From CAIWAH01 sp964602595 (GTDB lineage: Bacteria; Verrucomicrobiota; Verrucomicrobiia; Limisphaerales; UBA9464): 64,000 nucleotides of DNA. The DNA is taken from the NCBI GenBank assembly GCA_964602595.1, contig CAZRRO010000021.1, forward strand, positions 1 to 64,000. The letters are read 5' to 3'. The notes below the pieces were generated by a model that was not told the DNA's origin, searched no databases, and saw only the letters and a list, made by a program, of their open reading frames with translations. The translations under genes and the position numbers were made by a program. The number at the start of each line of letters is the position of its first letter. Within the stretch, counting starts at the first letter, position 1. Positions 40,585 to 49,922 of the stretch are shown here, one piece after another.

Positions 40585-41082
40585 TCAATCACAGGGATTG
40601 CCCGCGACCCGGCCGCCGCCGTCGGTCGGCAGGCCGCCGATCGCGCGACCGCGGAGCTCCGCATTCACAACGCTGATCCGGCGATTTTCGGCCCGGCCGG
40701 CCGCGGAAGAATTGTCCGCCACGGGTTTGGTGCCGCCGAACCCGACAGCCAGGAGACGTTGGCAATCGGCTCCCTGCGTCTTGAGCCAGCGGGCGACCGC
40801 CAAGGCGCGTTGCTCGGTCAGTCGCTGGTTCGCGGCGGCGTCACCACCGGAGTCGGTGTGGGCCTCGATCCGGAGTTTGCTGATGTAAGTCTTCGCCGCG
40901 AGGTATTGCCGGATGTGCTCCAGGGCCGGCTTGCTCGACGGCTCGTCGAGTTCGGCCGTGTCCGCCTTGAAAGTGATCGGCGACGGCAGGACCAACTGAT
41001 GGCCGTCGAGCTTGAATTCAAGCGCCGCGAAAACCGGCAGCAGGCAGCCCGCAAACAGGAAGGATGCGAGGGTGGTCTTCAT
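40585..41082 (-). CDS. OmpA C-terminal domain protein
   Basis: 165 residues with a signal peptide (TLASFLFAGCLLPVFAALEF) and an OmpA-like peptidoglycan-binding domain. Recognisable parts are ITFKADTAELDEPSSKPALE, the helix LEHIRQYLAAK, LRIEAHTDSGGDAAANQRLT (the A-H-T-D motif), EQRALAVARWL, and GFGGTKPVADNSSAAGRAEN with the Arg at NRRI. This domain binds peptidoglycan non-covalently, so the protein probably bridges the outer envelope and the wall. The start at ATG 41082 lies 2 bases after the PEP-CTERM gene's stop, suggesting co-expression. Confidence 0.88.
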   Translation of the reverse strand: MKTTLASFLFAGCLLPVFAALEFKLDGHQLVLPSPITFKADTAELDEPSSKPALEHIRQYLAAKTYISKLRIEAHTDSGGDAAANQRLTEQRALAVARWLKTQGADCQRLLAVGFGGTKPVADNSSAAGRAENRRISVVNAELRGRAIGGLPTDGGGRVAGNPCD

Positions 41083-41084
41083 GG

Positions 41085-41831
41085 TCAGCGGGTGCGTTGC
41101 CAACGTCGAAGGACGGCGAAACCCAGCAACCCGGCGCCGGCCAAGGCGGTCCACTCGCCGGGCTCCGGCACCACGGTGAACTCCACGGCGCCGAGGTCGC
41201 TGTTCGCGGCCGCGGAGAAGGTGTTGTCGCCGAAGAAGACAAAGTTCGGCGTCGTGTAGGGAAAGTTGCTGGCCGAGTAGTTCCGCAGGCTGCCAGTGAG
41301 CACCTGAGTGTCGTTGGCTTTGAGAGTGTAGCTCGAACCTTGGATGGTGAGGTCGTAGCTGATGACCCCAGCGGCGGGATTGAAGGCGGTCGTGCCTTCC
41401 GCGTGGGTGAAGCCGACGTTTTGCGCCCACACTTCGGTGCTCCAGAACCCGAGTTCGACGCCCTGAAGATCCGACGACAGGGCGATCACCGAGAATCCGG
41501 CCCGATCGTTCCCCGTATGCGTTTCCGAATTGATCCGGAGATCAAAGCTCAGCGTATAGCCGGTCGTGCGATCCATGGTGCCGCCGGTGCTGCTCCAGCC
41601 GGCGCGGACGGTGGCGGCGGTCGTGTCGAAGTTCAGAAGTCCGCCGCTAATTCCGGCGCTGACCGGAGTCGCCACCACCGTGCTGGACACGAAACCCGAG
41701 GTAAGCTGGCCGTAGCTCCATGGATTCGGCGTGTAATTGTTCGGCAACTGGCCGGAGGTCGGATCGTAGAGCAACGCACCGAGGGCCGGGGTGGCCAGCA
41801 GGGCGAGCGGGGTAATCAGCAGGCGTTTCAC
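41085..41831 (-). CDS. PEP-CTERM sorted exported protein
   Basis: 248 residues from GTG 41831. There is a signal peptide (LLITPLALLATPALGALLYD) and a beta-rich central domain like an extracellular jellyroll/lectin, with TLSFDLRINSETHTGNDRAG and SNFPYTTPNFVFFGDNTFSA. The C-terminus is a PEP-CTERM tail: VVPEPGEWTALAGAGLLGFA, then VLRRWQRTR (PEP motif, hydrophobic helix, basic end). Such tails are processed by exosortase, so an exosortase system is expected elsewhere in this genome. The function of the body is unknown. The OmpA gene follows immediately. Confidence 0.88.
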   Translation of the reverse strand: MKRLLITPLALLATPALGALLYDPTSGQLPNNYTPNPWSYGQLTSGFVSSTVVATPVSAGISGGLLNFDTTAATVRAGWSSTGGTMDRTTGYTLSFDLRINSETHTGNDRAGFSVIALSSDLQGVELGFWSTEVWAQNVGFTHAEGTTAFNPAAGVISYDLTIQGSSYTLKANDTQVLTGSLRNYSASNFPYTTPNFVFFGDNTFSAAANSDLGAVEFTVVPEPGEWTALAGAGLLGFAVLRRWQRTR

Positions 41832-41952
41832 GGGCGCGACGATGTGGAGGGGAATTCGGGACGTCAAATCTTGAGCCGGTTGTTTTCGGACGGCCTGTGA
41901 ACCAAGGTCGGTTGCCCGCGGATTCAACCACGCGGTCCGGCGCGGCCTGGCG

Positions 41953-42336
41953 TCAGCCCAATCCCGGCGCCGGTGCCGAAGGAACGACGGGACCGCGGAG
42001 GCCAAGCAGTTGGGGCACCTCATGGAGGTGTTCCTTGGCCAGGCAGCCAATCGCGCCGGCTTCCCGGGCGGCATCAGACAGGCCGACCGAAGGTTGCTGG
42101 GTGACCAACAGGATGCGCGCGTCCGGCCAAGCCACCCGGATTGCCCGGGTCGCGTCCAACCCGTCCATCCGGGGCATGCTGACATCCATGAGAGTCCAGT
42201 CCGGCCGCGCGGATTCAAACCGGGCGACGCATTGCTCGCCGTCGGCGCACTCCACGACGCCATCCGCCCAAGGAGCCACGACGTCGCGCATCAGGTCGCG
42301 CATCGCGGGCGAGTCATCTACGATCATAAAGTTCAT
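41953..42336 (-). CDS. Stand-alone response regulator receiver protein
   Basis: 128 codons from ATG 42336, giving one CheY-like receiver domain. It starts MNFMIVDDSPAMRDLMRDV with the acidic pair. The phosphoacceptor Asp is in DWTLMDVSMPRMDGLDA. The conserved Thr is near LLVTQQPS, and the Lys is in GCLAKEHL. No output domain is present, so it probably acts by protein-protein contact, as in chemotaxis-like or phosphorelay systems. No histidine kinase is next to it; the nearest here is at 53459. An upstream extension to 42423 is unlikely. Confidence 0.88.
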   Translation of the reverse strand: MNFMIVDDSPAMRDLMRDVVAPWADGVVECADGEQCVARFESARPDWTLMDVSMPRMDGLDATRAIRVAWPDARILLVTQQPSVGLSDAAREAGAIGCLAKEHLHEVPQLLGLRGPVVPSAPAPGLG

Positions 42337-42405
42337 GCCAGACGGCCAAAGCGGACAAGTTTGCCCACCGATTCCCCCGCTTCGGCATCCGTAGTTACAC
42401 CGAAC

Positions 42406-42429
42406 TGGCATCGGTAGTGGCACCGATGC
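42406..42429. promoter_or_regulatory. Perfect inverted repeat in a divergent promoter region
   Basis: GGCATCGGT (42406-42414) and ACCGATGCC (42421-42429) are exact complements with a 6-base centre (AGTGGC). It lies between the divergently oriented receiver gene (start 42336) and hydrolase gene (start 42489), and has no T-run. An operator is possible; this is unproven. Confidence 0.4.
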
Positions 42430-42488
42430 CCGGGCGCCCGCCGCCCACGCGAATTGGCAATCGCCTGGTTCCCGGTATCGTGGCCGCG

Positions 42489-43262
42489 ATGAAACGACTC
42501 CTGCTGTTCCTGGCCTTCCCGCTGCTGGTCTTCCCGGTCGCCGCCGCCATCCGCACCGAAGCCATCGAATACACCGAAGGCGACACGACGCTCGAAGGAT
42601 GGGTGGCCTACGACGATGCGAAGTCGCAACCGCGTCCCGGGGTGGTCATCGTCCATCAATGGCGGGGCCTGGGTGATTACGAGAAAAAGCGCGCCCAGAT
42701 GCTCGCGGAGCTCGGCTACGTGGTCTTTTGCGCCGACATCTACGGCAAGGGCATCCGGCCGGCCACCGCCGAGGCGGCGGGCAAACTGGCCGGGCAGTTC
42801 AAGGGGGATCGACCGCTCCTGCGCCGGCGGGTGTCCGCCGCGTTGGCCAAGCTCAAGTCCCTGCCGCAATGCGATGCCCGGAAGACCGCGGCGATGGGTT
42901 ACTGTTTTGGCGGAACGGCGGCGCTGGAACTCGCCCGCAGCGGCGCCGACACGCTCGGGGTCGTGAGCTTCCATGGCGGCTTGGCCTCGCCCACACCCCA
43001 GGATGCCCGGAATTCCAAGGCCCGCGTGCTGGCCCTGCACGGGGCGGACGACCCGTTCGTCCCGGCGGACGAGGTGGCCGGTTTCCAGCAGGAGATGCGC
43101 GCGGCGGGAGTCGACTGGCAGTTCGTCGCCTACGGCGGCGCGGTCCACAGCTTCACGGACTGGGGCGCGACCGGCGCCATCAAGGGCGCCCTATACCACG
43201 AGGCCGCCGACCGGCGTTCCTGGGAGGCGTTGCGCGGATTCTTCGCCGAGTTGTTCCGTTGA
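42489..43262 (+). CDS. Dienelactone hydrolase family protein
   Basis: 257 residues from ATG 42489 with a signal peptide (LLLFLAFPLLVFPVAAAI). The body is a DLH-type alpha/beta hydrolase: PGVVIVHQWRGLGDYEKKRA, YVVFCADIYGKGIRP, the Cys nucleophile in AAMGYCFGGTAALEL, Asp in ALHGADDPFVPADEVA, and His in YGGAVHSFTD. The enzyme would act outside the cytoplasm on an ester or lactone; the substrate is unknown. Divergent from the receiver gene. Confidence 0.9.
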   Translation: MKRLLLFLAFPLLVFPVAAAIRTEAIEYTEGDTTLEGWVAYDDAKSQPRPGVVIVHQWRGLGDYEKKRAQMLAELGYVVFCADIYGKGIRPATAEAAGKLAGQFKGDRPLLRRRVSAALAKLKSLPQCDARKTAAMGYCFGGTAALELARSGADTLGVVSFHGGLASPTPQDARNSKARVLALHGADDPFVPADEVAGFQQEMRAAGVDWQFVAYGGAVHSFTDWGATGAIKGALYHEAADRRSWEALRGFFAELFR

Positions 43263-43347
43263 ACCGACTGGCCCGGCGGTGAATGTCAGTCGCGCGTTGC
43301 CATATTCCGGCGGGACGCTTTCATTCGCCGCAGCTCGAAGCGAATTC

Positions 43348-46014
43348 ATGACACAGCATACTCCGTCGGCGCCGTTGCTCGCCCCGCAGCCCGCGAAATA
43401 CCTGCTCCCGCTCCTCTCCCTCTGGTTGCTGGCCGTGGCGCCGGCGCTCGCTCAGGGGACCAAGAAGCCGGCCCTCGAAATCTCCGTCGGGGCCAACAAC
43501 ACGCTCGTCATCCCGCGTTCGGCGCTGGGCAAGGAACACCTGATGTCGGCGTCCCGCATCCCGCAGTCGCTGGCGGCGACTTCCACCGGCCTGTCGGGCA
43601 AGATCGTGAAGTTTGAATTCTTCCACGACGGCGTGGACCTCTACGAATCCACCGACGGACTGGTCGTGACCAAGGACCTGCCCGCACGACGCCTGCTGAC
43701 GACGTTTCCCATCGTCGAGCAGGACGCCAACAAGGTGGTCATCGACTTCAACCGAGGCATGCGCCGCCTCTACACCGAGATTTGGTATGGCGGCGGCCGG
43801 GGCTTCAACGCTCTGTCCCGCGACGAGACGTTGGAAATCCCGCAGTCCCGGGTGTTTCAGGCGGAAAAGAACGGCGATCAGGTGGTGATCCGCCAAAGCG
43901 TGCAGGTGCGTGACCGCGAGTCGCTGGCGAACGTCGAGCAGCAGTTTGAAGTCCGGTATTTCTTCGCGCCCTACTTTGCCGGTGGCTACGAGGGCAAGGA
44001 GGCCCCGGCCGCCGACCTGCGCTATGCCCGTTTCTTCGAGACGCAGTCGCGCCTCGAAGAAACCACCGGCCGGCCGTCGCCCAAGATGGCCCGGTTCGAT
44101 GCCTCGAAACCCATCGTCTTCCACTACAGCGCCAACACGCCCGAAGCCTATGTGCAGGCGGTAAAGGATGGCATCCTCTATTGGAACCGCGCCTTTGCGA
44201 CGAATTTGGTCCGCGCCGAGAAGGCTCCCGAAGGCGTCACTGCGCCCGACTCGCGCTACAACATCGTGCAATGGGTTCCGTGGGACAACGCGGGCTTCGC
44301 CTACGCCGATATCCTGATCGACCCGCGCAACGGCCAGTCCCAGCACGGGCAGGCCTACATGACCAGCGTCTTTGCGCTCAGCGGCAAGGCCCGGGCCCGG
44401 GCTCTGCTCCGGTCCATGCGGGACATCGTCGCCAAGAAGGAGGGAGCGGCCACCCAAACCAGCGGCGGGGAAGCGGCCCAAGGGTTCCCGTGGATGACCG
44501 CCAACGGGCTTTGCCACATCAGCGCCGTGGAGTTCGCCCAGCAATACGCCCAAGGCCTGGAAGACCTGCTGTCGAACGAAACGCTGACGGACGAGGCCAC
44601 CTTGCGCGCCTCGCAGGACTACGTTCGCGAAGTGGTCGCCCACGAAGTTGGCCACGTTCTCGGCCTTCGGCACAATTTTGCGGGCAGCCTGGCGGCGACG
44701 CTCAATCGCCAGGAACTCGACGACTGGTTCCGCGCCTATCTCAACCCGACGAACAGCCTGGCCGCCTTCACCAACCGCTACGCGTCGTCCTCAATCATGG
44801 AATACACCGTCTTCAAGTCGGCGGTGCAGGTCGGCTGGTTCATCCGCACGCAGCCCGAGGCGTTGCCCCACGACAAGGCCGCGATCCAGTGGGGTTACTT
44901 CGGCGGCCAGGAACCGCGCGAGAAGAAGCTGCTTTTTGGCTCCGACGAATTGGTCGGCACCTATGGCGACCTTCAGCGGTTCGACGAGGGCGTCGAGCCC
45001 GTCGTCGGCGCCTACTCCGAGCTGGCCGACGCGATCCGGCTCCTGCCAAACACCGTCATCGAGACGTTCATCGCGGCCAAGGCGCCCCGTGACCCGCGCG
45101 ACGGCACGCCGGTCGCCGAGGTCAACCTGTCGCCGGCCCGCAACGCCGGCCAGGTGGCGGGCCAGTTTGTCGGCATGCTGTCGTGGTTCCGCGCCAACGC
45201 CCGCTCGCTGCGCGTCGAGAACCAGTTCGAGTTCATCGGCGAACTCAACGAGCGCGACCGCGCCAAGGCCCACTGGAAGGACCTCAACGACCAACTCGAA
45301 CGCATCGGCGGCGTGGACCGCGCCCTCTTCAGCTTCCTGCCGGTGGACCTGAAGCTCGAACTCAAGGACGCCCCCAAGGGCGCCCCCGTCGCGGAGAAGG
45401 TCAGCGCCACCAATCTCCAGACCCGCCTCAAGAAGCTGCTGGAAGCCCCGGCCTATACCAACTTCGTGGGCCTCGATGAGAAGAAATACACGTTCACCGC
45501 CTCCGAGAAGGAAGTAATCCTCAAGCGCGGTGAGAAGTTCTTCGCCGAGTTTGAGACCGAGCTGGTGAAGCAGGTCGGCCAGCGCCTTGAAAACGCCAAT
45601 CGCGACCTCGGCCTGCTGGCCAACGAGTCCGTGGAGGACGGTGACATCGCCGCCAAGTTGGAGCAGCGGGTCGTGGACTTCGCCAAGCTTATCCTCACCG
45701 CCAAGGACGACACCAAGCGGCTCAAGGGCAAGGTGGACAAAGCGCTCGTCGAAATCATCGACTTCAAATACGACCACGAGACCCGCCTCGCCGCCGCCAA
45801 GGCGCTGAACGACAAGGTGGGCACCTTCCGCGGCTGGGCGCTCGACGCGAAAGGCGACCTGAACAAGCAACTCAAGGAAGACATCGAGGGCGCGTTGAAC
45901 ATCGCCAACTTCAAGGAGTTCAAGGACTCCATGCTCTCCCGCACGCTGCGCGACTGGTATCTCAAGCAGCAGGATCTCCTCGCGCTGCTGCCGCCCAAGC
46001 CGCCGGGGAAATAG
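43348..46014 (+). CDS. Large secreted zinc metalloprotease (metzincin-like, DUF5117/DUF4953 type)
   Basis: 888 residues. The signal peptide region is KYLLPLLSLWLLAVAPALA. A long N-terminal beta-rich domain precedes the protease domain. The zinc site HEVGHVLGLRHN is at about residue 432 (HExxHxxGxxH) and the Met-turn is SSIMEYTVF near residue 486, both metzincin hallmarks. The C-terminal third is charged and helical with repeated Lys-Ala rich segments (for example LTAKDDTKRLKGKVDKALVE). Large secreted proteins of this type in Bacteroidetes and PVC bacteria carry DUF5117 and DUF4953; their substrates are not known. ATG 43348 is taken. Confidence 0.88.
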   Translation: MTQHTPSAPLLAPQPAKYLLPLLSLWLLAVAPALAQGTKKPALEISVGANNTLVIPRSALGKEHLMSASRIPQSLAATSTGLSGKIVKFEFFHDGVDLYESTDGLVVTKDLPARRLLTTFPIVEQDANKVVIDFNRGMRRLYTEIWYGGGRGFNALSRDETLEIPQSRVFQAEKNGDQVVIRQSVQVRDRESLANVEQQFEVRYFFAPYFAGGYEGKEAPAADLRYARFFETQSRLEETTGRPSPKMARFDASKPIVFHYSANTPEAYVQAVKDGILYWNRAFATNLVRAEKAPEGVTAPDSRYNIVQWVPWDNAGFAYADILIDPRNGQSQHGQAYMTSVFALSGKARARALLRSMRDIVAKKEGAATQTSGGEAAQGFPWMTANGLCHISAVEFAQQYAQGLEDLLSNETLTDEATLRASQDYVREVVAHEVGHVLGLRHNFAGSLAATLNRQELDDWFRAYLNPTNSLAAFTNRYASSSIMEYTVFKSAVQVGWFIRTQPEALPHDKAAIQWGYFGGQEPREKKLLFGSDELVGTYGDLQRFDEGVEPVVGAYSELADAIRLLPNTVIETFIAAKAPRDPRDGTPVAEVNLSPARNAGQVAGQFVGMLSWFRANARSLRVENQFEFIGELNERDRAKAHWKDLNDQLERIGGVDRALFSFLPVDLKLELKDAPKGAPVAEKVSATNLQTRLKKLLEAPAYTNFVGLDEKKYTFTASEKEVILKRGEKFFAEFETELVKQVGQRLENANRDLGLLANESVEDGDIAAKLEQRVVDFAKLILTAKDDTKRLKGKVDKALVEIIDFKYDHETRLAAAKALNDKVGTFRGWALDAKGDLNKQLKEDIEGALNIANFKEFKDSMLSRTLRDWYLKQQDLLALLPPKPPGK

Positions 46015-46088
46015 CGCAGTGGGCGCGCGGTCCAAAAATGTCCGGGACCGAGCTTCCCGCCGGCCGGCACTTCGGCTAGACAGCCGGA

Positions 46089-49067
46089 ATGTTCCGCCGA
46101 TTGCTCGTCGCTGCCGGATTGCTGGCCGGGTTGGGCTGCGCCGTCGTGGGCCAGACGCCCGAATGGATCTGGGGTAGCGCCGCCACCAACGCCGAGACCC
46201 GTTACTTCCGGAAGAATTTCTTCGTCCCGGAATGGGCCGGCCGCGCGGTGTTGGCGGTGGCCGGGGACAACGAGGCGGACGTGTTCCTGAACGGGCGCCG
46301 GGTGGCGAAGAATTCCGACCCGGGGCAGGTCACCTGGGCGAGCCTATTGGGCCGGTTGGCGCGCGGGGAAAACTCCCTCGCGGTCGTTGCCAAGAATACC
46401 GACGGCGCGGCCGGATTGCTGGTCCGCATCGAATTCGCCGGCGATGAGCAAAAGACCAACCTGGTCACCGACGCCTCCTGGCTGACCACCCGCACGCCAA
46501 CGGCCGGCTGGGCCACGAATCCGCCGAGTGGTCCCGCTTGGGTCCGGGCGACCAGCCTCGGGCAGCATGGCATGGCGCCGTGGGGTGAAGTCATGAAACC
46601 GCCCGTCGCGACGCCGGTGTCCGCCTTGCAAGTGGCGCCTGGTTTCCGGGTTGAGCTCGTCCGTTCGGCCGGGGCGGGCGACGGCTCGTGGGTGTCAATG
46701 ACCGTGGACGACCGCGGGCGCCTGATCATCAGTCCCCAGGGCAACGAGCCTATGCTCCGCCTGACGCTCGACGATTCGGGCCGGGTGCTGGCCCAGGAAC
46801 CGATCAACGTGCCGGTGCGGGCCGCCATGGGTTTGCTCCATGCGTTTGGCGCGCTCTACGTGAACGGGCAGGGTCCCCAAGGCTACCATTTCTATCGTCT
46901 CACCGACTCGAATGGCGACGATGCCTACGACCGCTACGAACTGCTCCGGCGGTGGAACGGCGGCAGTGGTGAACACGGCGCCCACGGCATCGTGAAGGGG
47001 CCCGACGACCGGCTTTACGTCATCAACGGCAACTTCGTGAACGTGCCTGACGACGTGGCCACGAATTCCCCGGTCCGTAACTACGCCGAAGATCTGGTTC
47101 TCCCGCGGTTGGAGGACGGCAACGGTTTCGGTGCCGGCCGCAAGCCGCCGGGCGGTTATGTGCTCCGGATGGATCGGGACGGCGGGCATGCCGAACTGTT
47201 CGCGGCCGGCCAGCGCAACACCTACGACTTTGATTTCAGTCCGACGGGCGAACTCTTTGCCTTCGATTCCGACATGGAATGGGACTGGGGCACGCCCTGG
47301 TATCGGCCGACCCGCGTCTACCAGATCGTCAGTGGCGGCGAGCAGGGCTTCCGCGAGGGTTCGGGAAAATGGCCGGAGTTCTACGCCGATTCGTTGCCCG
47401 CCGCCGTCAACATCGGTGTCGGCTCGCCAACCGGCGTGAAGTTCGGGACCGGCGCAAAGTTTCCCGCCAAGTTCCAGCGGGCGCTGTTCGCGCTGGACTG
47501 GAGCTATGGCCGCATCCTCGCGGTCCACCTCACGCCGAACGGTTCGGGTTTCACGGGCGCCTTTGACACCTTGCTGAAGGGCAAACCGTTCAACGTTACC
47601 GACCTCGACGTGGGTCGGGACGGGGCGCTCTACTTCACGACCGGCGGGCGTGGCACCCAGTCCGGACTTTACCGGGTTTCCTACGTCGGGTCGGAGCCCA
47701 CCACCCCGCTGCCGGCGCCGACCACACCCAAGCTCAACGTCATCGAGCCCTCCAGTCTGGCTCGGTTACCGTATCGTTCGCAGCTCGAATTCTTCCACAC
47801 CCAGCAGGACGCCCGTTTTGTCGCCACCTACTGGCCCGCCCTGCGGAGCGAGGATCGCCATCTGCGGTTCGCCGCCCGGGTGGCGCTGGAAAACCAGCCG
47901 GTCGAGACTTGGGCCGACAAGGCGCTCGCGGAGACGAATGCGACTGGCGGCCTGACCGCCCTCCTGGCGTTGGCGCGGGTCGGCGGTCCTGACCGGCAAC
48001 TTCCGCTGGTGCAAGCCTTGGCCCGTTGGCCGCTGGATTCCCTCGGCGAGGACGACTTCCTGCTGAAGCTGCGCGTGATCGAGGTCAGCTTTGCCCGCCA
48101 CGGCATCCCGGCGGCGATGCGTCCCCGGGCACTGGAGAAGCTGGGCGCGCAATATCCGGCGAAAACTTGGCCACGGAACCGCGAGTTGATCCAGTTGTTG
48201 GTCGCGTTGGAGGCGCCGGACCTCGTGGGCAAAACCCTCGCCCTGCGTGACGCCGCCGCGACGCAGGAAGAGCAGCTCCACTACCAGATCGCGCTCTGCC
48301 GCTTGAAGGAAGGCTGGACGGCCGAACTGCGGCGACGGTTCTTCCGGTGGTTTGCCGACCAACCCGGGACGGGGTCCCGCCGCGCGGACCATCCGCCGGA
48401 GTTTGCGCGCTGGTTCGGCGATGTCGGACTAAAGGTGAACAACGGCTCCAGCTACGAGAACTTCCTGAAAAACATCCGGAGCCTGGCCTTGCAGGACGTG
48501 CCTGGCGCCGAATTGGCCGACATCACCATGATCCTCGCCGGCCGCGCTCCCGCCGGGGCGGCTGCCGCGCCCGCGACGGTGCGACCGACCGTGCGTGAGT
48601 GGAAGACGGACGATCTGTCGCCGTTGCTCGGCAAACTGACGGAACCACGCAATCGCCAGCGCGGCCGGGAAATCTACGCGGCCGCCCAGTGCGCTGGGTG
48701 CCATCGGCTCGAAGGGGCAGGGGGCGCCGTCGGGCCCGACCTCACGGGCGTCGGTGCGCGGTTCGCCCCGGCGGATTTGCTGAAATCGCTGACCGAACCC
48801 AGCGCAGCCGTCTCCGAGCAATATCAGTTTTCCATCCTGCACTTGAAGGACGGTGAGGATGTGGTCGGCCGGATCGTCGCGGATACCGGTGGCAAAATCA
48901 CCGTGCTGACGGATCCGCTCAAGGCGACCACGGTCGAACTCCGGTCGGCCGAGGTCGAATCACGGCGTCCCTCGCCCCTCTCACCGATGCCCGAGGGCAT
49001 GCTCAATCCGTTCCAGGCAGACGAAATCCTCGACCTGCTGGCCTACCTCCAGAATCCCACCCCATAG
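46089..49067 (+). CDS. Secreted propeller and c-type heme protein with N-terminal beta-sandwich
   Basis: 992 residues with a signal peptide (LLVAAGLLAGLGCAVVGQ). The N-terminal beta-sandwich has AVLAVAGDNEADVFLNGRRV and ENSLAVVAKNTDGAAGLLVR, resembling the insertion in the DUF1553 protein at 15763. A beta-propeller follows, with GSGEHGAHGIVKGPDDRLYV and FSPTGELFAFDSDMEWDWGT. After HEAT-like helices comes the PVC heme domain: AQCAGCHRLEGAGGAVGPDL (CxxCH) and its tail ending near the C-terminus. Probably a periplasmic dehydrogenase-type protein. Substrate unknown. It is not operonically tied to its upstream gene (74-base gap). Confidence 0.88.
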   Translation: MFRRLLVAAGLLAGLGCAVVGQTPEWIWGSAATNAETRYFRKNFFVPEWAGRAVLAVAGDNEADVFLNGRRVAKNSDPGQVTWASLLGRLARGENSLAVVAKNTDGAAGLLVRIEFAGDEQKTNLVTDASWLTTRTPTAGWATNPPSGPAWVRATSLGQHGMAPWGEVMKPPVATPVSALQVAPGFRVELVRSAGAGDGSWVSMTVDDRGRLIISPQGNEPMLRLTLDDSGRVLAQEPINVPVRAAMGLLHAFGALYVNGQGPQGYHFYRLTDSNGDDAYDRYELLRRWNGGSGEHGAHGIVKGPDDRLYVINGNFVNVPDDVATNSPVRNYAEDLVLPRLEDGNGFGAGRKPPGGYVLRMDRDGGHAELFAAGQRNTYDFDFSPTGELFAFDSDMEWDWGTPWYRPTRVYQIVSGGEQGFREGSGKWPEFYADSLPAAVNIGVGSPTGVKFGTGAKFPAKFQRALFALDWSYGRILAVHLTPNGSGFTGAFDTLLKGKPFNVTDLDVGRDGALYFTTGGRGTQSGLYRVSYVGSEPTTPLPAPTTPKLNVIEPSSLARLPYRSQLEFFHTQQDARFVATYWPALRSEDRHLRFAARVALENQPVETWADKALAETNATGGLTALLALARVGGPDRQLPLVQALARWPLDSLGEDDFLLKLRVIEVSFARHGIPAAMRPRALEKLGAQYPAKTWPRNRELIQLLVALEAPDLVGKTLALRDAAATQEEQLHYQIALCRLKEGWTAELRRRFFRWFADQPGTGSRRADHPPEFARWFGDVGLKVNNGSSYENFLKNIRSLALQDVPGAELADITMILAGRAPAGAAAAPATVRPTVREWKTDDLSPLLGKLTEPRNRQRGREIYAAAQCAGCHRLEGAGGAVGPDLTGVGARFAPADLLKSLTEPSAAVSEQYQFSILHLKDGEDVVGRIVADTGGKITVLTDPLKATTVELRSAEVESRRPSPLSPMPEGMLNPFQADEILDLLAYLQNPTP

Positions 49068-49174
49068 GCGGGGCACGGCCAGGAGCCTGCCACTAGCCAG
49101 TTCCTCTGAACCGGGCATCGACAAGGGGCGGCCGATTCGTAGCCTGCCGGCCGAATCCCCCGCCGGTCCAACCT

Positions 49175-49909
49175 ATGAGCCCCTTTGTCGCGGAACTCCT
49201 GGGCACGATGATCCTCGTGCTGTTCGGTGACGGTGTCGTCGCCAACGTCGTCCTCAAGCAGACCAAGGGCCACAACTCCGGCTGGATCGTCATCACCGCC
49301 GGTTGGGCGATGGCGGTGACGTTCGCGGTCTATTGCGTCAATTCGTTCAGCGGCGCCCACCTGAATCCCGCCGTGACCATAGGGCTCGCCGCCATCGGCA
49401 AGTTCGACGCCGCGCTGGTGCCAGCTTACCTCGCCGCCCAGATGGTCGGGGCGTTCCTCGGGGCCGTGCTGGTGTGGCTCGCCTACCTGCCGCACTGGGG
49501 CGCCACCGAGGACCAAGGCGGGAAACTCGCGGTCTTTTGCACCGCCCCCGCCATCCGGCAACCCTTGGCCAACCTGATCTGCGAAGCCATCGGCACCGCG
49601 GTGCTCGTGCTGGGTGTGCTGGCCATCCTTTCGCCGAAGAACCTCGTGCCGAATTCCGGCTTCGACACCGGCTTCGCCCCGGCGCTGGTTGGCGTGATGG
49701 TCTGGGCCATCGGCCTCTCCCTCGGCGGCCCGACCGGCTACGCCATCAATCCCGCCCGTGACCTCGGCCCGCGCCTTGCCCACGCACTGCTGCCCATCCC
49801 GGGGAAGGGCGGGTCGGATTGGGGGTATGCGTGGGTGCCGGTAGTGGGGCCAATCATTGGCGGGGTGATTGGGGCGGTGGTTTATCGGTCGCTTTGGACT
49901 ACGAACTGA
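49175..49909 (+). CDS. glpF: Glycerol facilitator (aquaporin family)
   Basis: 244 residues, six transmembrane helices and two half helices. NPA motif 1 is SGAHLNPAVTIGLAA. The second is GYAINPARDLGPRLAHAL, where the Asp after NPAR is typical of glycerol-conducting GlpF rather than strict water channels. GlpF lets glycerol diffuse across the inner membrane to be trapped by GlpK, which lies just downstream. Start ATG 49175. Confidence 0.95.
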   Translation: MSPFVAELLGTMILVLFGDGVVANVVLKQTKGHNSGWIVITAGWAMAVTFAVYCVNSFSGAHLNPAVTIGLAAIGKFDAALVPAYLAAQMVGAFLGAVLVWLAYLPHWGATEDQGGKLAVFCTAPAIRQPLANLICEAIGTAVLVLGVLAILSPKNLVPNSGFDTGFAPALVGVMVWAIGLSLGGPTGYAINPARDLGPRLAHALLPIPGKGGSDWGYAWVPVVGPIIGGVIGAVVYRSLWTTN

Positions 49910-49922
49910 CAAGAACCCTTAA

